Assembly (NCBI GenBank): GCA_001516025.1
Contig: LOEU01000025.1
Span: forward strand, 111,923 to 175,922
Length of the DNA: 64,000 nucleotides
From: a bacterium BRH_c32
GTDB lineage: Bacteria; Bacteroidota; Ignavibacteria; Ignavibacteriales; Melioribacteraceae
Reading direction: 5' to 3'
In this document: piece after piece, positions 18,198 to 26,951 of the stretch
How the letters are laid out: each line of letters opens with the position of its first letter
How positions within the stretch are numbered: the stretch's first letter is position 1
The notes under the pieces: generated by a model
Seen by the model: only the letters and a program-made list of their open reading frames with translations
Database searches by the model: none
Told to the model about the DNA's origin: nothing
Position numbers and translations under genes: made by a program

Positions 18198-19280
18198 TTA
18201 TTTACGAACTCTATATATATTGATTAATGCAGCAATCAGAAAGATAATATTGGCTAACCACGCCGTAATAAATGGGCTTACCACTCCATTCTTTCCAAAG
18301 GCTTGACTTACTTTCATAAAAACTAAATAAATAAAAGTAATCAATAGGTTTACTCCAAATTGCATAGCCAAGCCACCTTTCCTTTTATTAGCGGAAATAG
18401 GTATTCCAAATAGAACAACAATAATTCCGGCGAATGCATAAGCAATTCTAGAATGGTATTCGATTTGGATATTTATAGGATCGTTACCTGTTCTGCTTTG
18501 CTCGGCGGCGTAGTCTGATAATTCAGTTAAAGTCATCTCTTCCGGTTTTGTCTGCTTTTTTATTATATCCATTGGACTAAAATTAATATCCTTAACTACT
18601 TTGGTAGCAAAATTTTCTGCATGTTCTGTGGAGTCTGTGAAGCTTCTAATAATCCCTTCAAATAAACTCCAAGTAGTTGTCGATGAATCATAACGCATTC
18701 TCGTTGCATCAATACGCTGAATCATTTTGGTTGTATTTTTTGGATCGAATGTCTGGATACTTACTTGTGATGCTTGATTTTCTTGTGTATCGAAATGGCT
18801 AATTGTTACTATCTTATTCTTGGAATCTTGGAAATAAATATTACTCCCTGCATAGACAATCCCTTTTTTCATATAAGTCTGCTCTATAAATATTTTGTGT
18901 TTATTAGCAGCAGGTACAACATAACCGCCGAAATAAACAGAACCAAGAGAAAGGAAAAATGCAGTTATTGCAAATGGAACCATATATCGATAGATGCTTA
19001 TTCCGCTTGATTTTAATGCAGTTAATTCATTTAGATTTGACATTCTCCCGGAAGTAAAAAGTGCGGAAAGAAGGATTGATACCGGAGTCATTAATCGAAT
19101 TATTTCAGGCATAAATACAAAGTAATATTCAAAAATTAATCTCGCCGGAACACTTTGATCAATAAAATCATCAAGATTCTCCATCATATCTATTATAACA
19201 AATAGAAGCGTAAATGCGAGTATCCCAAAGAATAAAGTCCCGAGGAATTGTTTTACTAAATACCGGTCAATTATTTTCAT
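18198..19280 (-). CDS. LptF/LptG-family permease (YjgP/YjgQ), second copy
   Basis: This inner-membrane component of the LptBFG exporter moves lipopolysaccharide toward the outer membrane. Its 360 residues have the expected topology: three N-terminal helices, a central periplasmic beta-jellyroll (about 120-255), and three C-terminal helices. Typical residues include FGILAFTLLFVIIDMMENLDDFID and VFGIPISANKRKGG. Start ATG 19280 matches MKIIDRYLVKQFLGTL. An upstream in-frame start at 19298 is less likely. It overlaps the preceding permease by 14 bases, so the two are coupled. Which is LptF and which LptG cannot be told here. Confidence 0.9.
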   Translation of the reverse strand: MKIIDRYLVKQFLGTLFFGILAFTLLFVIIDMMENLDDFIDQSVPARLIFEYYFVFMPEIIRLMTPVSILLSALFTSGRMSNLNELTALKSSGISIYRYMVPFAITAFFLSLGSVYFGGYVVPAANKHKIFIEQTYMKKGIVYAGSNIYFQDSKNKIVTISHFDTQENQASQVSIQTFDPKNTTKMIQRIDATRMRYDSSTTTWSLFEGIIRSFTDSTEHAENFATKVVKDINFSPMDIIKKQTKPEEMTLTELSDYAAEQSRTGNDPINIQIEYHSRIAYAFAGIIVVLFGIPISANKRKGGLAMQFGVNLLITFIYLVFMKVSQAFGKNGVVSPFITAWLANIIFLIAALINIYRVRK

Positions 19281-20631
19281 TAACGGGTTCCTCAGCACGC
19301 CAAGTTTTAGGAATAAATTTTTTGAAGAAATCGAAATTCAAGAATATTGCTTCCTTAGCGCTTTTAACGGTTAGAATAACACCAAAAACTCCCATGATAA
19401 TATTAGCACTCCACATACCCCAGAAAGGGGAGAATAGACCTCGATCTGCTAATTTTTCTCCGCCGATCAAAAATGCCCAATAAATTAAAAAGAAAAATAA
19501 ACTGATGCCAGCAGCTATTCCGAATCCGCCTTTACGAGTCATTATGCCAAGTGGAGCACCAATAAAAATAAAGATGATACAGGCAACAGGTAATGAATAC
19601 TTCTTATTAATCTCCACCCAATAACTATTTGATTCTTGTATATTAAATTGAATTCGATCAAGATTACTCATTATTAAACTTTGTTGATTCCTAATTTTTT
19701 CGGCAACTCGATATATTAAAAATTCTTTACTGATTTTTTCACCATTATGAGCTTCTGGAAATTTCTTAATCACGAAAGAACCTACTACTTTATTAAAATT
19801 TCCGGTTAATTCATTATTAATATTATCCAAACTATCAACGATGACTAACATTTCAGAGGCGCCTAATTCACGGTCGCCTTTAGGTCCGCCGGGAGCTGAT
19901 TGTTCAAATGTAAATTGATCTCCGGGCATAGCGATTTTATGTCGCCGGAAAATTAACTTCCTATAATTTTCTTTTTGTAAACTATTCGATTCGTGAATTT
20001 CACCGTCATAAAGATCTAAAATTAATTTTTTCGTTTTAACCGAGAAAAATATTTTGCCTTTTTTTGCTGTAACAATATTAATCTTCGGGAGATAAGTATT
20101 ATCATAAATTGTTACGTCTTTTAATTCATTGGAATTCTGATCCACTTCGCGTGCTAAGATAGAATATGAGCTCACTTCTTGTGAGAAGACTCCGGGGACT
20201 AAAGAAAGAGTTGGTTTTTTTCTTGAGATGTCTTGCATTAATAATCGTGCTTGATGATTAGCATCCGGATAAACATGATTATTAAATAGAACTAATAATC
20301 CTGCCAATAATATACTCATTAAGACAGGGGGAATGATCATTTTATATAAACTTATCCCGGATGCTTTTAAGATTGCAATTTCATTGTTCTGGGACATCGT
20401 TCCAAATGCCATAAGCGTGGAGATTAGTGTTGCCATCGGTACTACCAAGACAACCATCCATGCTAAGTTATAAGCGATCAACTTTATAATTATCCAAATA
20501 CTTAGTCCCTTACCAACTAATTTATCGGCGAACTTCATCATAAATTGAAGTAAGAATACCGACATTAGTGTAAACACAGCAAACAGAAATGGAGTTAGAT
20601 GCTCTTTTATTATATATCTGAATAATATCAC
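19267..20631 (-). CDS. LptF/LptG-family permease (YjgP/YjgQ), first copy
   Basis: This is the partner permease of the lipopolysaccharide exporter, at 454 residues longer than its neighbour. N-terminal helices include FRYIIKEHLTPFLFAVFTLM and the conserved MATLISTLMAFGTMSQNNEI. A larger periplasmic domain spans about 130-330, and C-terminal helices carry FIFIGAPLGIMTRKGGFG. Both members of the heterodimeric pair are thus encoded in tandem, as in most Gram-negatives. The ATPase LptB is not in this window. It is transcribed divergently from the M20 peptidase gene. Confidence 0.92.
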   Translation of the reverse strand: MILFRYIIKEHLTPFLFAVFTLMSVFLLQFMMKFADKLVGKGLSIWIIIKLIAYNLAWMVVLVVPMATLISTLMAFGTMSQNNEIAILKASGISLYKMIIPPVLMSILLAGLLVLFNNHVYPDANHQARLLMQDISRKKPTLSLVPGVFSQEVSSYSILAREVDQNSNELKDVTIYDNTYLPKINIVTAKKGKIFFSVKTKKLILDLYDGEIHESNSLQKENYRKLIFRRHKIAMPGDQFTFEQSAPGGPKGDRELGASEMLVIVDSLDNINNELTGNFNKVVGSFVIKKFPEAHNGEKISKEFLIYRVAEKIRNQQSLIMSNLDRIQFNIQESNSYWVEINKKYSLPVACIIFIFIGAPLGIMTRKGGFGIAAGISLFFFLIYWAFLIGGEKLADRGLFSPFWGMWSANIIMGVFGVILTVKSAKEAIFLNFDFFKKFIPKTWRAEEPVNENN

Positions 20632-20768
20632 GTTTTAGTTATATTAGTATATTGAATAATGCAAATTAATATTTTTTTAAGATTTTTTTTATGCAAATAT
20701 TTTATTATAATAAATGCTTGATAAAAGTAATACTAACCTTTTCTAAAACCAAATGATTGAGGTGTTTT

Positions 20769-22136
20769 GTGGAGAAAGTTTTAAGCTACATTAAAAGTAA
20801 TTATGATTCATACATAAATGAATTATTTGATTATCTAAAGATAGAAAGTATCAGCACGTTGGATTCAAAGAAAGAAGATATGCAAAAATGTGCTTTGTAT
20901 TTACAACAAAAATTAAAAGATGCCGGAATGAAAAAAACAAAAATTTTTAAAACTAAAGGGCATCCAATAGTTTATGGTGAAAACCTAAGCCAAAAAGGAA
21001 AACCGACTGTTTTAATTTATGGTCATTATGATGTTCAACCTGTTGATCCGATTGAGCTTTGGAAGAATCCTCCTTTTGAACCGGAAGTAAGAGACGGTAA
21101 AATATATGCTCGTGGTGCAAATGATAATAAAGGACAAAATTTTATTCATTTAAAAGCAGTGGAAGCATTCAATAAAATTAATGGCGAACTTCCATGTAAT
21201 ATTAAATTTATTCTTGAAGGTGAAGAAGAGATCGGCAGTTCAAATTTATATCCGTTTTTAAAAGAACAAAAAGAACTTTTGAAATGTGATGCAGTATTGA
21301 TTTCAGATACAAGTATGTATGCCGCCGGTGTCCCTACAATCAGCTACGGTCTCCGTGGTTTGACATACATGGAGCTCGAAGTTACCGGACCAAATAGAGA
21401 TTTGCATTCAGGAAGTTTTGGCGGTTCAGTGGCAAACCCTATTAATGAACTTGCAAGAATTATTTCTAAACTTCAAGATGAAAATGGAAAAATTAAGATT
21501 CCCGGTTTCTATGATGAAGTAATAAAAGCAACTAAGAATGAGAAAGAAAATATTAAGACACTCAATTTTTCCGATAAAAAATATGCTAAGGACTTAGGAG
21601 TTAAGGAACTTTTTGGTGAGAAAGGTTATTCTACTTTAGAAAGATTATGGTCTCGTCCAACATTAGATTGTAATGGAATTATCGGAGGATTTACTGAAAA
21701 AGGTGCAAAGACAGTATTGCCTTCAAAAGCTTCTGCAAAAATCAGTATGCGCTTAGTTCCAAATCAAACTCCGGATAAGATCGCTAAACTATTTGAAAAA
21801 TACGTTAAATCTATTGCTCCTAAATATGTTCATGTAAAAGTAACATCTCTGCATGGCGGGTTCCCTGTAATGATTCCAATAGAACATGAAGTTATGAAAA
21901 TTGCTGCGGATGCCGTAGCTAAAGCATTTAAGAAAAAAGCAGTATTTACACGTGAAGGGGGATCTATTCCAATAGTTGTAGAATTTGCTAAGCAATTAAA
22001 TGCTCCGACAATTTTAATGGGCTTTGGTTTAGATTCCGATAACATACATTCACCGAATGAACATTTTCGAATAGAAAATTTCCAAAAAGGACTTTTGAGT
22101 TCTGCTTATTTCTTGAATGATTTTGCAAATAAATAA
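20769..22136 (+). CDS. M20 family dipeptidase/metallopeptidase
   Basis: This zinc-dependent M20 peptidase probably cleaves di- or tripeptides in the cytoplasm, with no signal peptide visible. The metal ligands are seen in IYGHYDVQPVDP, ARGANDNKGQ, EGEEEIGSSN, ISDTSMYA and near the end HSPNEHF. A dimerisation domain (about 185-345, LHSGSFGGSVANP) interrupts the catalytic one, as in carnosine-dipeptidase-like CNDP members. The GTG at 20769 gives MEKVLSYIKSNY and 455 residues. A TTG at 20757 would add four residues. GAGGTG lies just before the GTG. A lipoprotein gene follows after 11 bp. Confidence 0.92.
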   Translation: MEKVLSYIKSNYDSYINELFDYLKIESISTLDSKKEDMQKCALYLQQKLKDAGMKKTKIFKTKGHPIVYGENLSQKGKPTVLIYGHYDVQPVDPIELWKNPPFEPEVRDGKIYARGANDNKGQNFIHLKAVEAFNKINGELPCNIKFILEGEEEIGSSNLYPFLKEQKELLKCDAVLISDTSMYAAGVPTISYGLRGLTYMELEVTGPNRDLHSGSFGGSVANPINELARIISKLQDENGKIKIPGFYDEVIKATKNEKENIKTLNFSDKKYAKDLGVKELFGEKGYSTLERLWSRPTLDCNGIIGGFTEKGAKTVLPSKASAKISMRLVPNQTPDKIAKLFEKYVKSIAPKYVHVKVTSLHGGFPVMIPIEHEVMKIAADAVAKAFKKKAVFTREGGSIPIVVEFAKQLNAPTILMGFGLDSDNIHSPNEHFRIENFQKGLLSSAYFLNDFANK

Positions 22137-22147
22137 ATGGTGGTTTA

Positions 22148-22990
22148 ATGAAACTCTATAAATTGATGATAGTGTTTCTTCCATTAATGCTAATAGCTAT
22201 ATCATGCGGCGGAGATTCATCTCAAGAATCAGGAGATGCAGCCACATCAGGCGAAAAAACGGAAGAATTGCGCGATAAGAATATCGAAATTGCAGCAGAG
22301 CAGACTAAGAATAGGTTTCCATGCGATACTATTGCCTTAAGACAATATGTATTGGATACTTATGACGCAGGGACTTCCTTATTAATGACAGAACCGGAAT
22401 ATACTTATTCGCTTCCGAGAGCCGCCGTAGTTTATTATAAAGAGCAGAGCGAACAATATGTTTTTGCTCTCCTTACAACATCTAAAGCAGGCGAAAGAAT
22501 TGTTGAGCCAAAAAACATTACAGGATTCTCATCAAGCTATATTAATCTAGATAGTACTAAGTTAGGCACTGCATTAATGTTCCTTGTTCTATTTAAATGT
22601 GACGGTGAATCATTTAGTGAAGTTTGGCGTTCAGAAGTGCCTATACATGGGGGATTTAGAAAAATAACTATAAAGACATGGAAACCAAAAAACATTAAGT
22701 ATATTGAATTGAATTACGAGGATGGAATCATCTCCGGTCATCGGAATTATAATTTCTTTATGGTAGATGGATTAATGAAGCCGCCGCATCTTATGGAAAC
22801 TTACATCGCCTTAGTTCATAAAAGGATAATGGCAGACGTTAATAACGATAAATATCCCGATTACTATGAATTCCGTTTTATCGATTCTACAAGATATATC
22901 AGAATCTTAGATTCAATTCCATTTTATTGGAGTCAGGATAGAAAACTTTATATTACAAAAACTAATTCTCGATGGTTCAGAAAATATTAA
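22148..22990 (+). CDS. Unknown lipoprotein
   Basis: This 280-residue predicted lipoprotein has a signal peptide with lipobox LIAISC, the lipid-carrying Cys being near residue 20, followed by a GGDSS linker. An acidic, Ser-rich spacer leads into a compact folded domain (about 55-280) with aromatic beta-strand character. It has no recognised family motif. A DVNNDKYPDYYEFRFIDS segment near the end resembles an Asp/Asn-rich calcium-type loop. It is cotranscribed with the M20 peptidase (11 bp upstream) and the YgfZ-like gene (12 bp downstream). Confidence 0.75.
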   Translation: MKLYKLMIVFLPLMLIAISCGGDSSQESGDAATSGEKTEELRDKNIEIAAEQTKNRFPCDTIALRQYVLDTYDAGTSLLMTEPEYTYSLPRAAVVYYKEQSEQYVFALLTTSKAGERIVEPKNITGFSSSYINLDSTKLGTALMFLVLFKCDGESFSEVWRSEVPIHGGFRKITIKTWKPKNIKYIELNYEDGIISGHRNYNFFMVDGLMKPPHLMETYIALVHKRIMADVNNDKYPDYYEFRFIDSTRYIRILDSIPFYWSQDRKLYITKTNSRWFRKY

Positions 22991-23002
22991 AAAAGGGTGG
23001 TA

Positions 23003-24031
23003 ATGTTTATAGAAAACGAATCAATAAATAAACGTCAGGAGTATCTCACTTATATCAAAGGAGTTTCTTTTAAAATTCATCTAAATAAAATGGTAATTCG
23101 ATTGGAAGGTAAAGATACACTTGATTATCTTCATCGTATTTCCACTAATTCATTAAAATCCTTGAAACCGCTAAATAAAGCAGTAACTTTATTTACTAAT
23201 GAAAAAGGGAGGATAATTGACCGAACCCACGTTTTAGTTTATGATAATGGGTGTTTATTAGTTGGCAATGGATGTGAAAAAAATAAACTATTTAGTTGGA
23301 TCAATAGATACATTATTACCGAAGATATAGTCTCTACTTGTGCCTCGAATGATTTTTCTTTAATCGAAGTTTTGGGGGAACAATCTACGGGGTTTCTTTC
23401 ATTACTTCTCGGTGATAAATTTCTTGAATTAAACGATAATAACTATATCACGTTTGAAATCGCCGGCGAAATTAATTATTTATTTAAGGATTCTTATAAT
23501 GGAAATAGATTTAGCTATCTGATACTATCTTCGTCTGATTCTGAAATTGTAATAAATTATTTGAATGAGAATAAAAGTTTTTATGAAACTGCAATTATTC
23601 CTGATGTAGTTTATAAATCATATAGAATTGAGAATGGGATACCGAAACAGCCATTTGAAATTAATGATTCAATTAATCCGCATGAAAATGGATTAATTAG
23701 TGATGTCTCTTTTAATAAGGGATGTTATATCGGACAGGAGGTAATTGCTAGGCTAGATACTTATGATAAAGTTCAGCGTGTTCTTAAAGGAATCGTTTTT
23801 GAAAAAGTAATAAATCCGGAATTACCGGCAAAAATACTCTCTATAAATGATGAGGAAATTGGAATTATCACAAGTATAGTTTATTCCGAAATGTTCAAGA
23901 AACAGATTGGCTTGGCAATAGTAAGGAAAAAATATTTAGAAAATGATTCCGAATTTTATGTAGCAGATGGCGATGATAGAATAAAATTAATAATAACGGA
24001 TTTACCATTTAATTATGAAAATATATACTAA
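23003..24031 (+). CDS. ygfZ: YgfZ/GcvT-family folate-binding protein
   Basis: This 342-residue cytoplasmic protein is related to the glycine-cleavage T protein. It carries the YgfZ signature KGCYIGQEVIARL near residues 238-250, whose Cys is important in E. coli YgfZ. YgfZ proteins use tetrahydrofolate to help maintain or build certain iron-sulfur enzymes. ATG 23003 is chosen; a GTG at 22997 would add two residues. It overlaps the cobalamin adenosyltransferase gene by 17 bases, suggesting translational coupling. Confidence 0.88.
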   Translation: MFIENESINKRQEYLTYIKGVSFKIHLNKMVIRLEGKDTLDYLHRISTNSLKSLKPLNKAVTLFTNEKGRIIDRTHVLVYDNGCLLVGNGCEKNKLFSWINRYIITEDIVSTCASNDFSLIEVLGEQSTGFLSLLLGDKFLELNDNNYITFEIAGEINYLFKDSYNGNRFSYLILSSSDSEIVINYLNENKSFYETAIIPDVVYKSYRIENGIPKQPFEINDSINPHENGLISDVSFNKGCYIGQEVIARLDTYDKVQRVLKGIVFEKVINPELPAKILSINDEEIGIITSIVYSEMFKKQIGLAIVRKKYLENDSEFYVADGDDRIKLIITDLPFNYENIY

Positions 24032-24566
24032 GACAGGCGATAGTGGAGAGACTTCTTTGTTCGGTGGTTCAAGGGTTTGGAAAGACGATCTAAGAATTGA
24101 ATCTTATGGAACAGTGGATGAATTAAATTCCGTGATTGGATTGGCAATCGAAGAATGTAATCTTGTAGAGATAAAAATTCATTTGATAGAAATCCAAGCG
24201 GATTTATTTAATCTAGGTGCAGATCTCGCTTCGCCATTAGAAGAAAAAAATAATTCGTGGGTACCTCGAATTTCTGAAAACGACTGCGAAAAATTAGAAA
24301 CATTAATTGATGGAATAGATTCCGAACTTCCGGAACTTAAAAATTTTATACTTCCCGGTGGCAGTAAATTTTCTGCTATGATACATATAGCACGTACAGT
24401 TTGCAGAAGGGGAGAGAGACAAGTAGTAAAATTAGAACGAACTGGAAACATTAATCACATTATAGTTGTATATTTAAATAGACTCTCGGATTACTTATTT
24501 GTATTAGCAAGGTATTACAATCACAAACAAGGGAAATCCGAAAATATCTGGTCCCCACGAAAATAA
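24015..24566 (+). CDS. Cob(I)yrinic acid a,c-diamide/cob(I)alamin adenosyltransferase, PduO type
   Basis: The enzyme transfers the adenosyl group of ATP to cob(I)alamin to make adenosylcobalamin. The 183 residues match the PduO/MMAB family. The N-terminal ATP-binding MKIYTKTGDSGETSLFGGSR is followed by ESYGTVDELNSVIG, DLFNLGADLASP, CRRGERQVV and NRLSDYLFVLARY. It overlaps the upstream ygfZ-like gene by 17 bases. No other cobalamin gene or riboswitch is visible nearby, so it may serve salvaged corrinoids. The tmRNA gene begins four bases after its stop codon. Confidence 0.95.
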   Translation: MKIYTKTGDSGETSLFGGSRVWKDDLRIESYGTVDELNSVIGLAIEECNLVEIKIHLIEIQADLFNLGADLASPLEEKNNSWVPRISENDCEKLETLIDGIDSELPELKNFILPGGSKFSAMIHIARTVCRRGERQVVKLERTGNINHIIVVYLNRLSDYLFVLARYYNHKQGKSENIWSPRK

Positions 24567-24569
24567 TAT

Positions 24570-24927
<358 letters not shown>

Positions 24928-24969
24928 TATGTAAGTTAACACATTTGTCAAAGTGTTGTAATCTTTTAT

Positions 24970-25254
24970 TCACTCAGGCAGTTTATATCCCTCTTTTACT
25001 GCCAGTTCCATTTCTTGAAGTTCTTCGTCAGTAAGGAAATCAAAATGAGAAGTACGTTTATTATTTGAAAGACTACCATTATTTTGAAGGACTAGTCTGC
25101 TAAACAAATCAATCTGACAGTTGGGTATATCAATTATTCCCTGAATTAGTATTTTTGTTTTATCATAGTTTTTTAATAATGTCAGTTCTTCTAAAATTTC
25201 TTCATCAATTGTTTTATTTACAAACTCATTTAAACTTTCCGCCTGAAAGATCAT
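24970..25254 (-). pseudogene. Small orphan ORF, possible C-terminal remnant of a Fic-like protein
   Basis: This 94-residue open frame lies 44 bp downstream of tmRNA, on the opposite strand. The text IDLFSRLVLQNNGSLSNNKR followed by FDFLTDEELQEMELAVKEGY looks to me like the C-terminal tail of larger Fic-family proteins. No Fic catalytic motif is present here or in the flanking 500 bp, and an in-frame stop lies a few codons upstream of the ATG. It may be a decayed fragment of an element once inserted at the tmRNA 3' end, or a genuine small gene. The family resemblance is from memory. Confidence 0.35.
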
Positions 25255-25756
25255 ATCTATTTATTGAACTACTGCAATATTATATTTTACTGCAATTTGT
25301 ATCAACTATTAAAAATACTTAATAGTCATTCAGGTAGGCAAGGATATTTGGGTTAGAATCGATCCCGCATGCGCAAAGGGATTAAAAACAATTAATATCC
25401 TTCGGCACGGCGCCCTTTCATTGTACGGATTATTGATTAGCATAGATTTTCTAGGTAGCACAAGAGTCTAAATTTCTATAAAAATTTTGCCTTTTACTTC
25501 CAACTACTTTATACTTTCCTTTAGAAGTTTACTTTTAGTTAACTTTTGAAAGTAATTATAAAGTGATAGTAGGATTCGTTTCATTTTTACAATTATGATA
25601 AAGCAGATAATAAAATTTTATAAGAAATAATAAATGGCATATTGATTATTTTTACAGAGATAAATTTCTAAGTATATAGTCTTTTATTCAATCGCCTTAA
25701 GAAATATTCTAATTTTATTGATTTAACAATATTATTGCGTTAAATTTGATTCTTAT
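25255..25756. other. Noncoding region between the orphan ORF and dapF
   Basis: About 500 bp with no credible gene. It holds an unusually GC-richer patch (25350-25440) within very AT-rich flanks, including a 9-bp inverted repeat, AAGGATATT (25340-25348) with AATATCCTT (25394-25402), and a second overlapping pair, AAAGGG (25375-25380) with CCCTTT (25413-25418). The right end carries the dapF promoter. The rest is AT-rich sequence in which I see nothing. Confidence 0.6.
25718..25748 (+). promoter_or_regulatory. Promoter of dapF, leaderless or nearly so
   Basis: TTGATT (25718-25723), exactly 17 bases, then TAAATTTG (25741-25748), a full match to the Bacteroidota TAnnTTTG -7 box. The dapF ATG starts nine bases after this box, so the transcript should begin at, or two or so bases before, the start codon. 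No Shine-Dalgarno sequence fits between. Confidence 0.6.
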
Positions 25757-26614
25757 ATGGAACGATTTTACTTTACTAAGCTGAGCGGTTCGGGTAACGA
25801 TTTTATTTTATTTGATGATAAATTAAATCCTACTCTATCATTAACTGAAGAGACAATTAAAAAGTTAACTGATAGACATAATGGAATTGGATGCGATGGC
25901 GTTTTAGTAGTTAATAGAAATTCTGATGAAGCTGATTTTGCCGTTACTTATTATAATGCTGATGGTTCCACGGGTAGTTTATGTGCAAATGGAAGCAGGT
26001 GCATAATTAAATATGCTAAAGAAGAAAATCTTTTTGAAGGCAATGAAGTTAATTTTATATTGAACGGGAACAACTATTCGGGCGAAGTTTTAGCTAATGG
26101 ATTATTACGTTTTATCTTAAATTCGCCCAGCAGAGCAAAACTTAATTTCAAGATAAAAGCCAATGCTCAATTAATTACCGCTTCTTATGTTGATACAGGT
26201 TCGCCGCATGTAGTAATAGATATTAAAGATGTTTTGCGCGATCCGAAAGATTTACGTTCCTTTTATACTGATATTAATGATTTCCCCGTTTATGAACTTG
26301 GCAGAGAGATTCGTTTTCATAATGATTTCAAACCTGAGGGTGTAAATGTAAATTTTATCGATACGACCGAAGAGGTTGTAAAGATTCGTTCTTATGAAAG
26401 AGGGGTGGAAAATGAAACTCTTTCATGCGGTACCGGTTCAGTAGCGGCTGCTATTATTGCAGTACTAAACTATGATTACAAATCTCCGGTGAAGCTGTTA
26501 GTTAGAAATGAAGATTTATTAGAAGTTGATTTTAAATTAGAAGACGGACATTTCAATGATGTGTCATTGACAGGTCCGGCTATTATTGTATTTAATGGTG
26601 AAATAACAATTTAG
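25757..26614 (+). CDS. dapF: Diaminopimelate epimerase
   Basis: DapF converts LL- to meso-diaminopimelate for lysine and peptidoglycan synthesis. The 285 residues have both active-site cysteines: NADGSTGSLCANGSRC at about 72-87 and ETLSCGTGSVAAA near 220. The N-terminus FTKLSGSGNDFILFD and CDGVLVV are also typical. The transcript is probably leaderless or nearly so, because a consensus -7 box ends only eight bases before the ATG. A small ABM-like gene follows after 13 bp. Confidence 0.97.
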   Translation: MERFYFTKLSGSGNDFILFDDKLNPTLSLTEETIKKLTDRHNGIGCDGVLVVNRNSDEADFAVTYYNADGSTGSLCANGSRCIIKYAKEENLFEGNEVNFILNGNNYSGEVLANGLLRFILNSPSRAKLNFKIKANAQLITASYVDTGSPHVVIDIKDVLRDPKDLRSFYTDINDFPVYELGREIRFHNDFKPEGVNVNFIDTTEEVVKIRSYERGVENETLSCGTGSVAAAIIAVLNYDYKSPVKLLVRNEDLLEVDFKLEDGHFNDVSLTGPAIIVFNGEITI

Positions 26615-26627
26615 AAATGAGGCTTAA

Positions 26628-26930
26628 ATGAGTAAAGTAATGTTCTCTGTTCGTTATAGTATTGTCCCGGAAAAAAGAGCAGAATATTTAACTATCGTGA
26701 AAGAATTAAAATCCATTGTAAAGGCAGAAGGTCTTGAAAGCTACATAGTATTTGAGCAGAAAAACAAATCAAATACTTTCGAAGAAGTTTATCTCTGGAC
26801 TAATATGGATGCATTCGAAAATAGTGAAGAAAACGTTGATGAGAGAGTAGATATTCTTACAACAAAACTTTCAGATCTAGTAATTGAAAAAACTACTCAA
26901 TACACTACTTTAGTTGAAGTAGTTGATTGA
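26628..26930 (+). CDS. Small dimeric alpha/beta-barrel-like protein (possible ABM domain)
   Basis: This cytoplasmic protein of 100 residues begins with MFSVRYSIVPEKRAEYLTIVKEL and continues with YIVFEQKNKSNTFEEVYLWTNMDAFE. A beta-strand, a helix with KRAEY, then more strands fit the antibiotic-biosynthesis-monooxygenase-like or related ferredoxin-like fold. No catalytic residues can be assigned. It sits 13 bp after dapF and 21 bp before the PHP gene. The function is unknown; the fold call is tentative. Confidence 0.55.
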   Translation: MSKVMFSVRYSIVPEKRAEYLTIVKELKSIVKAEGLESYIVFEQKNKSNTFEEVYLWTNMDAFENSEENVDERVDILTTKLSDLVIEKTTQYTTLVEVVD

Positions 26931-26951
26931 ATTGAATAATGCACCCCTGTT

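Noticed and set aside
25375..25440. Very short coding fragments in the GC-richer patch (for example a minus-strand frame MKGRRAEGY)
   Set aside because: The frames are only about ten codons long with no ribosome binding site.
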